A DNA stretch of 64,000 nt from DATBGZ01 sp036557785. GTDB lineage: Bacteria; Actinomycetota; Actinomycetes; Mycobacteriales; Micromonosporaceae. Made by a program: the position numbers and the translations under genes. The notes beneath the pieces are model-generated. The model was not told where the DNA came from, made no database searches, and worked only from the letters and a program-made list of their open reading frames with translations. Location of the stretch: positions 1 through 64,000 of the forward strand of contig DATBGZ010000015.1 in the NCBI GenBank assembly GCA_036557785.1. The letters are read 5' to 3'. This document shows, in pieces, positions 45,420 through 54,695 of the stretch (position 1 is the stretch's first letter; each line of letters opens with the position of its first letter).

Positions 45420-46343
45420 TTACTGGTACTGGATTCGCGGATCTATCCACAGATAGATCATGTCGACTAGGAAGTTGATCAACATCACGAGCGTGGCTGC
45501 GATCACGACAGCCGCGACGACCAGCGGCAGGTCGCGCTGCTGGATCGCGCTGACCATCAGGTAGCCCATTCCCGGCCATCCGAAGATGGTCTCCATGATG
45601 ACCGTGCCGTTCACGATCGAGGCGAGCTCGTCACCCGCCACCGTTACGATCGAGATCGACGAGTTCTTCATGACGTGCAGCCAGAGGATGACCGGTCGCC
45701 CGAGGCCCTTGGCGGTGGCGGTCTGCACGTACGGCTTGGCCAGCTCCTCCATGACCGCGGTCCGGGTGATCTGCGCGAACCGTGCCAAGCTGCTCATCGA
45801 GAGCACGAGCGCGGGAAGCACCATGAACCTGATGTCGCCGTACCCGCGGAAGCCGGAGGTTGGCAGCCAGTGCAGCTGCAACGCGAAGAAGTAGATGCCC
45901 AGCAAGGCGATCCAGAAGTTCGGCGCAGCCATCATCGCGAACGACGCGGAGTTCACGATGCCGTCGATGATCGACCTTGGTCGAACCGCTGCCAGGAGGC
46001 CCAGCAGGATGCCGACCAGGCTGATCGCGAACGCGAGCCCGCCGAGGAAGAGCGTCTTGGGCAAGGCTCGCAACACGACGTCCACCGCCGGCTCATGACG
46101 ACGAATCGACTCTCCCAGATCCCCTCGGAGGGCGTTCCCCATGAACTCGCCGAACTGGGTCAGCACCGGCCGGTCGTAGCCCATCTCATGGCTCAGCGAG
46201 GCATACTGCGCATCCGTAGCCTCCGGCCCGAGGATCAGGGAGACGGGACTGCCCAGCGCGTGCACCGCCCAGAACAGGACGGCCGTCAGTATGACGAGCG
46301 TGACGAGCGACGAGATGACCCGACGGATCACGTACCTGGTCAC
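45420..46343 (-). CDS. Dipeptide/oligopeptide-type ABC permease DppB
   Basis: 307 aa from GTG 46343, overlapping the E1alpha stop. Typical MTRYVIRRVISSLVTLVILT start, GDLGESIRRHEPAVDVVLRA, PNFWIALLGIYFFALQLHWL, and ALVLSMSSLARFAQITRTAV with the ATPase-contact loop; GWPGMGYLMVSAIQQRDLPL near the end. Forms the channel with DppC. Confidence 0.93.
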   Translation of the reverse strand: MTRYVIRRVISSLVTLVILTAVLFWAVHALGSPVSLILGPEATDAQYASLSHEMGYDRPVLTQFGEFMGNALRGDLGESIRRHEPAVDVVLRALPKTLFLGGLAFAISLVGILLGLLAAVRPRSIIDGIVNSASFAMMAAPNFWIALLGIYFFALQLHWLPTSGFRGYGDIRFMVLPALVLSMSSLARFAQITRTAVMEELAKPYVQTATAKGLGRPVILWLHVMKNSSISIVTVAGDELASIVNGTVIMETIFGWPGMGYLMVSAIQQRDLPLVVAAVVIAATLVMLINFLVDMIYLWIDPRIQYQ

Positions 46344-47392
46344 GCGGCGCCCTCCGCAGGTCTGCCGACGTCGACGGTCGCGTCCTCGTCGCGGCCCGAC
46401 ACATGGGCCATCAGTTGGCTGAGCTGACCGGGTCTGGCGGACGAGATCGCGCGGGCCACCGCCTCGTTCACGTCGAGCTCCACCGACTCCCGCAGTCGCT
46501 GCGCCGACGGCTCGTCCAGCGCCCCGTCACGGCGAAGGGCCTCGGCGTACAGGGTGACCGGATCGCGCCGCAGCCAAGCCTCAAGTTCACCCTCGGGCCG
46601 ATACGTTGCCGGATCTGCGCGCGAGTGGCCGTGGTAGCGGTAGGTCTTGGCCTCGATGAGCGTCGGGCCCTCGCCGGCCCGGGCACGGCCGGCCGCCTGC
46701 CCGACCGCCTCCCGCATGGCGGCGAGGTCCTGACCATCGGCCACGAGGCTGTGCATCGAGTAGGCGCGGCCGCGCTCGGCGATGCTGTCCACCGCTGTGG
46801 TCCGCCCCAAGGGACTGTACTCACCGTAGAGGTTGTTCTCGCAGATGAAGACGACGGGGAGCCGCCACACCGCCGCCAGGTTGAGGGCCTCATGGAACGC
46901 GCCGATGTTCGTCGAGCCGTCCCCGAACAGGCAGAAGCTGACCGCGCCGGACCTGGTGACCGACGCAGCAAGTGCCGCACCCGCCGCGATCGGCATCCCG
47001 GCCCCGACGATCGCCATCGTGGGAAGCACATTCACCGATGCGTCCACGAGGTGCATCGAGCCTCCCAACCCCCCGGTCGAGCCGTCCACGCGGCCGAGCA
47101 CCTCCGCCGCCACGGCCAGCGGCGTCACACCGAACGCCATCGCCACTCCGTGCCCTCGGTAGGTCGCGCAGACGAAGTCCTCGGGCCGGCTGCACGCGGC
47201 CGCGGCCACCGCGACGGCCTCTTGGCCTTGACACGTGTGGATCGAACCGCGAATCATGCCGTCGCTGTACAACCGGTTCAGGGCATCCTCGAGCAGGCGG
47301 ATCTCCACCATCCGGCGCAGCTGCTCGATCGGGTCCGCCACCGCCGCCCTACGCTGGGCGGCCGTGGACGGAACGTGCAAGTCATCGGTCAT
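46340..47392 (-). CDS. Thiamine-diphosphate dehydrogenase E1 alpha subunit (acetoin/pyruvate type)
   Basis: 350 aa. Motifs: MIRGSIHTCQGQEAVAVAAA, TYRGHGVAMAFGV, GGSMHLVD, the ThDP motif FGDGSTNIGAFHEALNLAAV ending in ICENN, and the phosphorylation-loop-like YRYHGHSRADPATYR. It decarboxylates a 2-oxoacid or cleaves acetoin with the beta subunit. No E2 or E3 gene is present in this operon. It overlaps E1beta by 11 bp and DppB by 4 bp, an unusual fusion of E1 genes into a transport operon. Confidence 0.92.
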   Translation of the reverse strand: MTDDLHVPSTAAQRRAAVADPIEQLRRMVEIRLLEDALNRLYSDGMIRGSIHTCQGQEAVAVAAAACSRPEDFVCATYRGHGVAMAFGVTPLAVAAEVLGRVDGSTGGLGGSMHLVDASVNVLPTMAIVGAGMPIAAGAALAASVTRSGAVSFCLFGDGSTNIGAFHEALNLAAVWRLPVVFICENNLYGEYSPLGRTTAVDSIAERGRAYSMHSLVADGQDLAAMREAVGQAAGRARAGEGPTLIEAKTYRYHGHSRADPATYRPEGELEAWLRRDPVTLYAEALRRDGALDEPSAQRLRESVELDVNEAVARAISSARPGQLSQLMAHVSGRDEDATVDVGRPAEGAA

Positions 47393-48389
47393 GGCTCCAC
47401 CAGGGCTGGGGAACCTGGGCGGTCTTGAGGAGGTCGGTCACCTGCGTCACGATGTCCGGCCCACGGGGTGTCATGAGACGCTCCAGGTTCTCGGCGTAGG
47501 GCACCGGCGCGTCGGGGCCGGTGACCCTGAGGACGGGTGCGTGAAGCCGGCCGAAGTGGCTCGATGCCACGCCCGCGGCGAGGGTGGCGCCCCACCCGCC
47601 GGTGAACGGCCCGTCTTCGACGATCACCAGGCGACCCGTACGTCCGACCGAGCGATCCACGGTCATCAGATCCATGGGCTTGAGCGACATCAGGTCGAAC
47701 ACGTCGGCCGAGAACGCCCCCACGTCTGCGGCCTCGACGGCAGGACCGACGGTGGCACCCAGCGCGACGAGGGTGACGTCGTCGCCGTGGCGCAGCTGGC
47801 GGGCTCGACCAAGCCGGATCGTTCTCGACTCGTCGGGGTCGAAGTCCTCCCACGCGCTGTAGAGAACCCGCGGCTCGACCACGACGACCGGGTCGGGGTC
47901 CCGCACGGCGGCGTGCAGCAGGCCGGACGCGGTGAAGGACCCTGACGCGACGGCAATCTTGAGCCCGGGCGTGGAGAGCAGCCACGGCTCGACGCTCTGG
48001 GAGTGCTGGGCCGCGTAGCCGAGTCCCGAGCCGCCGGAGCCCCGGACGACCAGCGGCGCGGTGTACTGCCCCTGGGACAGGAAGCGGATCTTCGCCGCCT
48101 GCGTCACCAACTGGTCAAGGGCCACACCGAGGAAATCGAGGAACATAATCTCGATGATCGGTCGAAGCCCGCCCATCGCGGCGCCGACGGCGGCCCCCAG
48201 GAAGCCGAGCTCCGAGATGGGCGTGTCGCGGACGCGTTCCGGCCCGAACTGATCGAGGAGGCCGTCCGAGGTCTTGAAGACACCACCGGCCGCGCCGACA
48301 TCCTCGCCCATCAGCACGACGCGCGGATCGCTCGCGAGCTCGTACGCCATCGCCTCCGCGATCGCCTGACGCATGCGCATGCGTGCCAC
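47382..48389 (-). CDS. Thiamine-diphosphate dehydrogenase E1 beta subunit
   Basis: 335 aa from GTG 48389 (GGGAGG 5 bp upstream; ATG at 48380 possible). MRQAIAEAMAYELASDPRVV, VLMGEDVGAAGGVF, RVRDTPISELGFLGAAVGAA, and the cofactor-contact segment KIRFLSQGQYTAPLVVRG. The C-terminal transketolase-like domain has LVALGATVGPAVEAADV and RLVIVEDGPFTGGWGA. First gene of the operon, divergent from an IclR gene. Confidence 0.92.
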   Translation of the reverse strand: MARMRMRQAIAEAMAYELASDPRVVLMGEDVGAAGGVFKTSDGLLDQFGPERVRDTPISELGFLGAAVGAAMGGLRPIIEIMFLDFLGVALDQLVTQAAKIRFLSQGQYTAPLVVRGSGGSGLGYAAQHSQSVEPWLLSTPGLKIAVASGSFTASGLLHAAVRDPDPVVVVEPRVLYSAWEDFDPDESRTIRLGRARQLRHGDDVTLVALGATVGPAVEAADVGAFSADVFDLMSLKPMDLMTVDRSVGRTGRLVIVEDGPFTGGWGATLAAGVASSHFGRLHAPVLRVTGPDAPVPYAENLERLMTPRGPDIVTQVTDLLKTAQVPQPWWSHDR

Positions 48390-48494
48390 ACCAGACCTCC
48401 CGCCGTGTTACACCGAAGTGTCCGGGGACGCCTCACCGTTCCCCTTGGTGATCACATCCAGGCGAGGACTGTAACATGGCATCGCTATTTGAGG

Positions 48495-48509
48495 AAATAC
48501 TCAGTATTT
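48495..48509. promoter_or_regulatory. Candidate IclR operator palindrome
   Basis: AAATACT-C-AGTATTT, perfect 7-bp arms around one base, in the 136-bp gap between E1beta and the IclR gene and 16 bp before the IclR ATG. AT-rich palindromes of this length are typical IclR-family sites. It could control both divergent units. Confidence 0.6.
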
Positions 48510-48525
48510 GATAGTCTGCCGGCTC

Positions 48526-49302
48526 ATGAGGGAGACTCCGGACCCGGGACCCGGTCGTCCACGAATCCAGTCGCTTGCCCGAGGGCTCGCCCTGCTCACC
48601 GCTGTCGCCGAGAGCCGCGGAGCGTTGACCGCCAAGGAGCTGAGCGAGCGGACGGGGGTCTCCCGCCAGACCACCTATCACCTGCTCCACACCCTTCGCG
48701 AGGCGGGATACCTCGAGCGCGGGCCCGGCATGCGGTACCAGTTGGGCTACGCCACCCGCAGCCTGGCCTACGGCGAGACGGCACCGACCGGCTTCCCGGA
48801 GGCCGTGACCCGGTTGGAGAAGCTGGCGCAGCGCACGCGCGAGTCCTGCACTCTCTCATGCTGGCAGGGCGACGATGTGGTCGTCGTCGCTCAGGTGCCC
48901 GGCATTCACGCGGTCCGGGTGGCCGACGTCCACCCCGGACAGCGTGGTCACCTGCATGCCCGAGCCTCGGGCAAGCTCCTGCTGGCATACGCCTCCCCGG
49001 AGCGACGTCGCCGGGTCATGGCCGGTCTGGAGCTGGTGCGCCTCACCGAGAAGACGCTGACGCGGGGGCGCGCGCTGGAGCGGGAGCTCGCCCGGACCCG
49101 GTCGCTCGGGTACGCGACAGACATCGAGGAGTTCGCGGAGGGCATCTCGTGCGTGGCGGGCCGCGCGGTCACGGCGGGGACGGAGCTCGCGTTCGCGGTC
49201 CTCGCGCCCAGCTGGCGCTTTGACGAGAACTTTGATGACTATGTGGATGCCGTGCTTGAGATGGCCTCATCACCGTCGACCCGGGATCGGCTGGAAGCCT
49301 GA
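48526..49302 (+). CDS. IclR-family regulator
   Basis: 258 aa from ATG 48526. N-terminal winged helix IQSLARGLALLTAVAESRGA, AKELSERTGVSRQTTYHLLH; C-terminal GAF-like effector domain with ARASGKLLLAYASPERRRRV, LARTRSLGYATDIEEFAEGI and SCVAGRAVTAGT. IclR proteins sense small carboxylates, in keeping with the flanking catabolic genes. Divergent from the E1 operon and upstream of dppDF. Confidence 0.9.
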   Translation: MRETPDPGPGRPRIQSLARGLALLTAVAESRGALTAKELSERTGVSRQTTYHLLHTLREAGYLERGPGMRYQLGYATRSLAYGETAPTGFPEAVTRLEKLAQRTRESCTLSCWQGDDVVVVAQVPGIHAVRVADVHPGQRGHLHARASGKLLLAYASPERRRRVMAGLELVRLTEKTLTRGRALERELARTRSLGYATDIEEFAEGISCVAGRAVTAGTELAFAVLAPSWRFDENFDDYVDAVLEMASSPSTRDRLEA

Positions 49303-49600
49303 ATGGCTGGCCGTGTGTTGTTGCCCACTGTGGACCCCCGGGTCCAACGCGACGCCGGCGACGGTCGGGGGGACCCGCAGGAGCACAGGCGGCGTGCCGG
49401 CCCGGTCAGGGCCCCGCCCTGGTGGCGTCTGGCCGCGCCCGTGGTCGACGTGGTCGGCCTTGACAGGGCGACACGAGGGAGGCAGTCTCCTTCGTAATCT
49501 TGAACACCCGTACAGTTCTGCGGAACTTGGTGAGCGAGGGACACCTCGGGCGCGGGCTCGCCTCAACCAGCCTACCGGCATCGTGGATCCGGAGCGCGGC
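49303..49600. other. Gap between iclR and dppD
   Basis: 298 bp. Contains a CCACTGTGGA motif at 49325-49334 and an AT-richer stretch near 49490-49520 that may hold the dppD promoter. No gene was found. Confidence 0.4.
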
Positions 49601-50620
49601 ATGCTTCTCGAAGTAAGACAGCTTAAGACATATTTCGATAGTGATGGCGAGGAGATCAAGGCCGTTGACGGCGTCTCCTTCGAGCTCAACGAGGGTGAGA
49701 CGCTCGGCCTCGTCGGCGAGAGCGGCAGCGGGAAGAGCGTCACCGGCCTGTCCATCCTGAGGCTGGTGCCCTGTCCACCGGGCAGGATGATCGGCGGCGA
49801 GGTGCTGCTCAACGGGGTCAATCTCCTGGCAGTGAGTGAGGAGCAGATGCGGCAGCTCCGGGGTAAGGAGATTGCGATGATCTTCCAGGAGCCGATGACG
49901 TCGTTGAACCCGGTACTCACGATCGGTCGCCAGATCACCGAGACGATTCGCAAACACCTGGGGCTGAGTCGCTACGATGCGAGACGCCGAGCAGTCGAGC
50001 TGCTCACACAGGTCCAGATCACCGACCCCGAGCGTAGGCTGTCCCAGTACCCGCACCACTTCAGCGGCGGCATGAGGCAACGCGTGATGTTCGCGATGGC
50101 GCTGGCCTGCAACCCCAAGGTGATCATCGCCGACGAGCCGACGACGGCTCTCGATGTGACGATCCAGGCGCAGGTGCTGGAGCTGATGAGCAACCTGAGC
50201 ACCGAGTTCGGTGTGGCGATGGTCCTGATCACCCACGACCTTGGCGTCGTGGCGCGCTACTCCGACCGCGTGAGCGTCATGTACGCCGGGCGGGTCGTCG
50301 AGTCGGCAACGACAGACGAGCTTTTCGCGGCGCCGAAGCACCCCTACACGCTGGGTCTGCTCAGCTCGGTGCCGCGTCTGGACATGGCGCCCGGCGAGCG
50401 CCTCGAGCCGATCAAGGGAAACCCACCCGACCTCGGCAACCTGCCCGATGGCTGCTCCTACAGTCCCCGCTGCCCCTTCGCCGATGACAGGTGTCGCGCC
50501 GAGGAGCCGACGCTGCGCTCCATAGATGGTCGCCATGAGGCGGCGTGCTGGAAGTCCGACGAGCTGACCGGCATCACTAGGATCGTCAACCGCGACGTGC
50601 CTCAGCAGGTGCGCGTATGA
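49601..50620 (+). CDS. Oligopeptide-type ABC ATPase DppD
   Basis: 339 aa from ATG 49601. LEVRQLKTYFDSDGEEIKAV, Walker A GLVGESGSGKSVTGLSILRL, Q-loop IFQEPMTSLNPV, signature FSGGMRQRVMFAMALA, Walker B VIIADEPTTALDVTIQ, and the C-terminal oligo_HPY iron-sulfur-type Cys region CSYSPRCPFADDRCRAE. Partners DppF (4-bp overlap) and the DppBC permeases encoded across the IclR gene. Confidence 0.94.
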   Translation: MLLEVRQLKTYFDSDGEEIKAVDGVSFELNEGETLGLVGESGSGKSVTGLSILRLVPCPPGRMIGGEVLLNGVNLLAVSEEQMRQLRGKEIAMIFQEPMTSLNPVLTIGRQITETIRKHLGLSRYDARRRAVELLTQVQITDPERRLSQYPHHFSGGMRQRVMFAMALACNPKVIIADEPTTALDVTIQAQVLELMSNLSTEFGVAMVLITHDLGVVARYSDRVSVMYAGRVVESATTDELFAAPKHPYTLGLLSSVPRLDMAPGERLEPIKGNPPDLGNLPDGCSYSPRCPFADDRCRAEEPTLRSIDGRHEAACWKSDELTGITRIVNRDVPQQVRV

Positions 50621-51636
50621 CGAGCATCGCGGGCCCCGCCGCTCCAGTCACCGGGCCGCCCCAGCCGACCGACAACCTCGTCGAGGTTCGCGGGCTGAGG
50701 ATGTACTTCCCGATTCGCTCCGAGTCGCTCATCGGCCGCCCAGGGGTGCTCAAGGCCGTCGATGACGTCAGCTTCACCATCCGCAGAGGCGAGACGCTCG
50801 GCCTGGTGGGCGAGTCCGGGTCGGGGAAGTCCACGATCGGGCGCTGCCTTCACATGATGTACAAGCCGACGGCCGGCGAGGTTCTGTTCGAGGGCACGGA
50901 CCTGACGAAGGCCCCGCGGCGGATCCTCAGGCAACTGCCCAAGCAGGCCCAGGTGATCTTCCAGGATCCGTTCAGCTCGCTCGACCCGCGGATGAGTATC
51001 GAGCAGATCCTGACCGAGCCGCTGATCATCCACGACGCCGTGCCCCACAGCGAACGACGGACCGAAGTGGAGCGGCTGCTCTCCATCGTCGGCATGACCG
51101 CGAGGATGGCGTCCAGGTACCCACACGAGCTCAGCGGGGGCCAGCGTCAACGCGTTGCCATCGCCCGTGCCCTGGCGATCAGGCCAGCATTCATCATCTG
51201 TGATGAGCCGGTGTCCGCGCTGGACGTCTCGGTCCGCGCGCAGGTGCTCAACCTCCTCGAGGACCTCCAGGAGGAGTACGGACTGACCTACCTGTTCATC
51301 GCGCACGACCTGTCCGTGGTGCGGCACATCGCCGACCGGGTGGCCATTCTCTACCTCGGCCACATGGTCGAGATCGCCGACCGGGACGAGCTGTTCGGCA
51401 ACCCCCAGCATCCGTACACGAAGGCGTTGCTCTCCGCGGCTCCGGTCCCCGACCCCAAGATCGAGGCCACTCGTCAGCGGATCATCCTGAAGGGCGAGAT
51501 CCCGAGCCCAGCCAACAAGCCGTCGGGCTGTGTCTTCCGCATGCGGTGCCCGATGGCGATCGATGAGTGTGCGGTCGCCATGCCTGCGCTTCACCACAGC
51601 GCCGACAACCACGACGTCGCGTGCATCCGCGTCTGA
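50617..51636 (+). CDS. Oligopeptide-type ABC ATPase DppF
   Basis: 339 aa. VEVRGLRMYFPIRSESLIGR, Walker A GLVGESGSGKSTIGRCLHMM, Q-loop IFQDPFSSLDPRMS, signature LSGGQRQRVAIARALAI, Walker B FIICDEPVSALDVSVR, C-terminal CVFRMRCPMAIDEC. Second ATPase of the same importer. Confidence 0.94.
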   Translation: MTSIAGPAAPVTGPPQPTDNLVEVRGLRMYFPIRSESLIGRPGVLKAVDDVSFTIRRGETLGLVGESGSGKSTIGRCLHMMYKPTAGEVLFEGTDLTKAPRRILRQLPKQAQVIFQDPFSSLDPRMSIEQILTEPLIIHDAVPHSERRTEVERLLSIVGMTARMASRYPHELSGGQRQRVAIARALAIRPAFIICDEPVSALDVSVRAQVLNLLEDLQEEYGLTYLFIAHDLSVVRHIADRVAILYLGHMVEIADRDELFGNPQHPYTKALLSAAPVPDPKIEATRQRIILKGEIPSPANKPSGCVFRMRCPMAIDECAVAMPALHHSADNHDVACIRV

Positions 51637-51772
51637 CGCGCACCCGGCGGGCTGCACTGACGAGCCTCGCCACGCCCATCGACGCCGATGGCGGCACACC
51701 GACGCTCCGGACGAGGAGGACAGTACGGATCCGAATATAGAGCAGGCAGAAGACGACTTGAAGGGGGCCGGG

Positions 51773-52753
51773 GTGCGGCGTCGACGAGGCGTCGTGAGCG
51801 TAACGCGGCCGCTGGTGCCGGCCGACATGATCGCGGAGATCGAGGAGGTCGCCGACGTCAGGCTCTGGCCCTCCCACGAGCCGCCCACGACCGAGCAGTT
51901 CGTCGGGCTGGTGCGCGACGCGGTGGGTATCCTGTCCGTCTCGGGCGACCCGCTCGGCGCGGCCGTGGTCGAGCGCCTGCCGCGGCTGCGCGTGGTGAGC
52001 CAGAGTGCCGCCGGGACCGACAACATCGGTCTGGCGGCGCTGACGGCTCGTGGCATCCCGGTCGGCCACACGCCCGGTGTGGTCACCGACGCGACCGCCG
52101 ACATCACGTGGGCGCTGATCCTGGCGGTTGCCCGGTACGTCACCGAGTCCGATGCCTATGTCCGCCGCGGCGGGTGGGACTACCGGCGGTGGGACATCTT
52201 CTGGGGGGTCGACCTCGCGGGCGCGACCCTGGGCATCGTGGGCTTCGGGCAGATCGGCCGTGCCGTCGCGCAACGGGCGGTGGGCTTCGGCATGAAGGTC
52301 GTCTACCACTCGCGGTCCCCGGTCGCCGACCCGATCGGTGACCAGCTGCCCCTCGAGGAGCTGCTGCGTAGCGCGGACGTGGTGTCGTTGCACGTGCCCC
52401 TGACCGACCAGACCAAGGGCCTGATCGGGCGGCGGGAGCTGCGACTGATGAAGGAGTCGGCGATCCTGGTCAACACGGCTCGTGGCGGCATCGTGCACCA
52501 GGACGCGCTCGTCGAGGCCCTGCGCGAGGGTTGGATCTGGGGTTGCGGCATCGACAGCCCGGCCGTCGAGCCGATGCCGGCGGACGATCCGCTGCTCGCC
52601 CTGCGGCGCTGCGTGGTGCTGCCCCACATCGGCACGGCGACCCAGCGGTCCCGGCACCGGATGTCGCGGATGGCCGTCGACAACCTGTTGGCAGGCCTGA
52701 GCGGGCGTCGTCTTCTGCACTGTGCCAATCCCGATGTCTATGGAACGGCGTGA
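51773..52753 (+). CDS. D-isomer-specific 2-hydroxyacid dehydrogenase
   Basis: 326 aa from GTG 51773 (GAAGGGGG just upstream); GTG 51794 with GACGAGG is an alternative. Substrate-domain LRVVSQSAAGTDNIGLAALT, NAD motif LGIVGFGQIGRAVAQRAVGF, then SRSP, VVSLHVPLTDQTKGLIGRRE and VNTARGGIVHQDALVEALRE with the catalytic Arg; the closing Glu/His segment is DSPAVEPMP and VLPHIGTAT. Likely a glyoxylate, hydroxypyruvate or tartronate-semialdehyde reductase. Confidence 0.88.
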   Translation: MRRRRGVVSVTRPLVPADMIAEIEEVADVRLWPSHEPPTTEQFVGLVRDAVGILSVSGDPLGAAVVERLPRLRVVSQSAAGTDNIGLAALTARGIPVGHTPGVVTDATADITWALILAVARYVTESDAYVRRGGWDYRRWDIFWGVDLAGATLGIVGFGQIGRAVAQRAVGFGMKVVYHSRSPVADPIGDQLPLEELLRSADVVSLHVPLTDQTKGLIGRRELRLMKESAILVNTARGGIVHQDALVEALREGWIWGCGIDSPAVEPMPADDPLLALRRCVVLPHIGTATQRSRHRMSRMAVDNLLAGLSGRRLLHCANPDVYGTA

Positions 52754-52863
52754 CCGGTTCTCCGAAGCGGGCACCCAGGTTAGCAGGGAAGGATGAGAGT
52801 AGTTGACTCGATCGAACTATAACGGCTCCGAGACGGCGGTCGCCTCGCTGGCGCAGGTGCCCG

Positions 52864-53943
52864 GTGAGTGACCCGCGCGTCTACCGGATCGCCGCCATCC
52901 CCGGTGACGGGATCGGCAAAGAGGTCGTGCCGGCCGCGGCCGAGGTGCTCGACGCGGTCGCCTCGGCGTACGGCTTCGGCCTGCGGTGGGACACGGTGCC
53001 CTGGGGATGCGAGTACTACCTGGAGCACGGCGCGATGATGCCGGCCGACGGCATCAAGACGCTGCGGTCGTACGACGCGATCTTCCTCGGTGCCGTCGGG
53101 CATCCAGACGTGCCCGACCACGTCTCGTTGTGGGGCCTGCTGATCCCGATCCGGCGCGGCTTCCGCCAGGCCGTCAACGTCCGGCCCAGTCGCGTGTTCG
53201 ACGCCGGCCTGAGCCCGCTTGCGGGAGTGGACCCGAGCGTCGACTTCGTCGTGATCCGGGAGAACAACGAGGGCGAGTACTCCACGATCGGCGGCCGGAT
53301 ATACGACGGCACCGACCAGGACATGGCCATCCAGGCCGCGGTCTTCACCCGCAAGGGCGTCGAGCGGGTGGTGCGGTACGCCTTCGACCTTGCCCGGACT
53401 CGGCGCGGACGTCTGGCGTCTGCGACGAAGTCGAACGGGATCGTGCACACCATGCCGTTCTGGGACCAGATCGTCGAGGAGATCGCAGAGCAGTACCCCG
53501 ATGTCGAGCGGACCAGGTACCACGCCGACGCGCTCGCAGCGCTCCTGGTCCTCGACCCGCGGCGCTTCGACGTGATCGTCGCGTCCAACCTGCTCGGCGA
53601 CATCCTCACCGACCTCGGCTCCGCGGTGACGGGAAGCATCGGGCTGGGCCCGTCGGCCAACCTGAACATCGACGGCCAGTACCCCTCCATGTTCGAGCCG
53701 ATCCACGGCTCCGCGCCCGACATCGCGGGTCGCGGTGTGGCCAACCCGTTGGGCCAGATCTGGGCGGGCGCGATGATGCTGGACCACCTCGGCGAGCGCG
53801 CGGCCGCGGCGGCCGTCGTCGACTGCGTCGAGTGGTCGCTGGGCTCCACCGGCACCCGTACCGCCGACGTCGGCGGCAGCGCCGGCACGGCGCAGGTCGT
53901 CGAGTCGATCCTTGCTCGGCTTAAGTCGCGGCCGCCCGAATAG
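52864..53943 (+). CDS. Tartrate dehydrogenase/decarboxylase (D-malate dehydrogenase type)
   Basis: 359 aa from GTG 52864. Isopropylmalate/isocitrate-dehydrogenase fold: IAAIPGDGIGKEVVPAAAEV, DAIFLGAVGHPDVPDHVSLW (the TtuC/DmlA variant), RRGFRQAVNVRPSRVF, VIRENNEGEYSTIGGRI, KSNG, ASNLLGDILTDLGSAVTGSI and EPIHGSAPDIAGRGVANPLG. TtuC enzymes oxidise tartrate, D-malate or similar 2-hydroxyacids and can give D-glycerate, the substrate of the kinase downstream. Confidence 0.92.
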   Translation: MSDPRVYRIAAIPGDGIGKEVVPAAAEVLDAVASAYGFGLRWDTVPWGCEYYLEHGAMMPADGIKTLRSYDAIFLGAVGHPDVPDHVSLWGLLIPIRRGFRQAVNVRPSRVFDAGLSPLAGVDPSVDFVVIRENNEGEYSTIGGRIYDGTDQDMAIQAAVFTRKGVERVVRYAFDLARTRRGRLASATKSNGIVHTMPFWDQIVEEIAEQYPDVERTRYHADALAALLVLDPRRFDVIVASNLLGDILTDLGSAVTGSIGLGPSANLNIDGQYPSMFEPIHGSAPDIAGRGVANPLGQIWAGAMMLDHLGERAAAAAVVDCVEWSLGSTGTRTADVGGSAGTAQVVESILARLKSRPPE

Positions 53944-54017
53944 CCCAGGGTTGGTGTCGCGGTCCGTTCGGTGACCGCGTGGGCGAGCGACCGGCCGGCG
54001 ATGCGCTGTCGCCGCGG

Positions 54018-54695
54018 TCAGCCGGCCGCTGCCGCCCCGTCGATGGCGTCGACCAGATGCTCACATGCGCGGGCGAAGTGGCTGCGGAGCTCCTCGGTCG
54101 CGCCGGCGGAGTCACCGGCCCGGATCCAGCGCAGGATGCGATCGTGCTCGTCGGCGATCTCGCTGGGCTCGAGCAGGCCATACGCCTGGACGCGACTCAT
54201 GCACAGACGCACACCGACGAGTAGGCCGTGGTAGAGCGCCGCGACCCGGGGGCTGCCCAGCGCCGTGACGAGGGAACCGTGGAAGCGCAGGTCTGGTTCG
54301 ACAGCGTCAAGGCTCGATACATGGCCCACCGCCCGAAGCTCGTCATTGGCGGCGATCGCGGCCTCGGGTACCTCACCTCGTTCGCAAAGCCGGCATATCA
54401 CCTCGGCTTCGAGAATGCGACGCGCGTAGTACAGGTCGCGGATCTCAGCGGCGTCCATCTTCGTAACCCGGGCAGATCGGTTCGGGCCGCGAACGAACAG
54501 GCCCTCGGCGACGAGCCGTTCGATGGCCGCCTTCGCGGTCGGCCGCGCCACCTCGTAGCTCGTGGCGAGCCCGACCTCAGTGATCGACTGATCGACGGGG
54601 ATCTCTCTGCTAAACACCGCGCGCCGCAGATCCTCGGTTACGGCATCCACGGTCGAGACCGTCATGAGCCTTTTCGGCCCTGGTGTGAGGGTCAT
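54018..54695 (-). CDS. GntR-family regulator, FCD subfamily
   Basis: 225 aa from ATG 54695 (ATG 54665 possible). Winged helix VTEDLRRAVFSREIPVDQSI, TSYEVARPTAKAAIERLVAE, then an FCD helical effector domain (AAEIRDLYYARRILEAEVIC, DLRFHGSLVTALGSPRVAAL, SEIADEHDRILRWIRAGDSA). FCD regulators respond to hydroxy- and oxoacids. Convergent with the TtuC gene; probably controls genes around 54.7-56.6 kb. Confidence 0.9.
   Translation of the reverse strand: MTLTPGPKRLMTVSTVDAVTEDLRRAVFSREIPVDQSITEVGLATSYEVARPTAKAAIERLVAEGLFVRGPNRSARVTKMDAAEIRDLYYARRILEAEVICRLCERGEVPEAAIAANDELRAVGHVSSLDAVEPDLRFHGSLVTALGSPRVAALYHGLLVGVRLCMSRVQAYGLLEPSEIADEHDRILRWIRAGDSAGATEELRSHFARACEHLVDAIDGAAAAG

Noticed and set aside
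52803..52823. TTGACT and TATAAC before the TtuC-like gene as a promoter
   Set aside because: Spacing is only 9 bp, too short for a sigma-70-type promoter.
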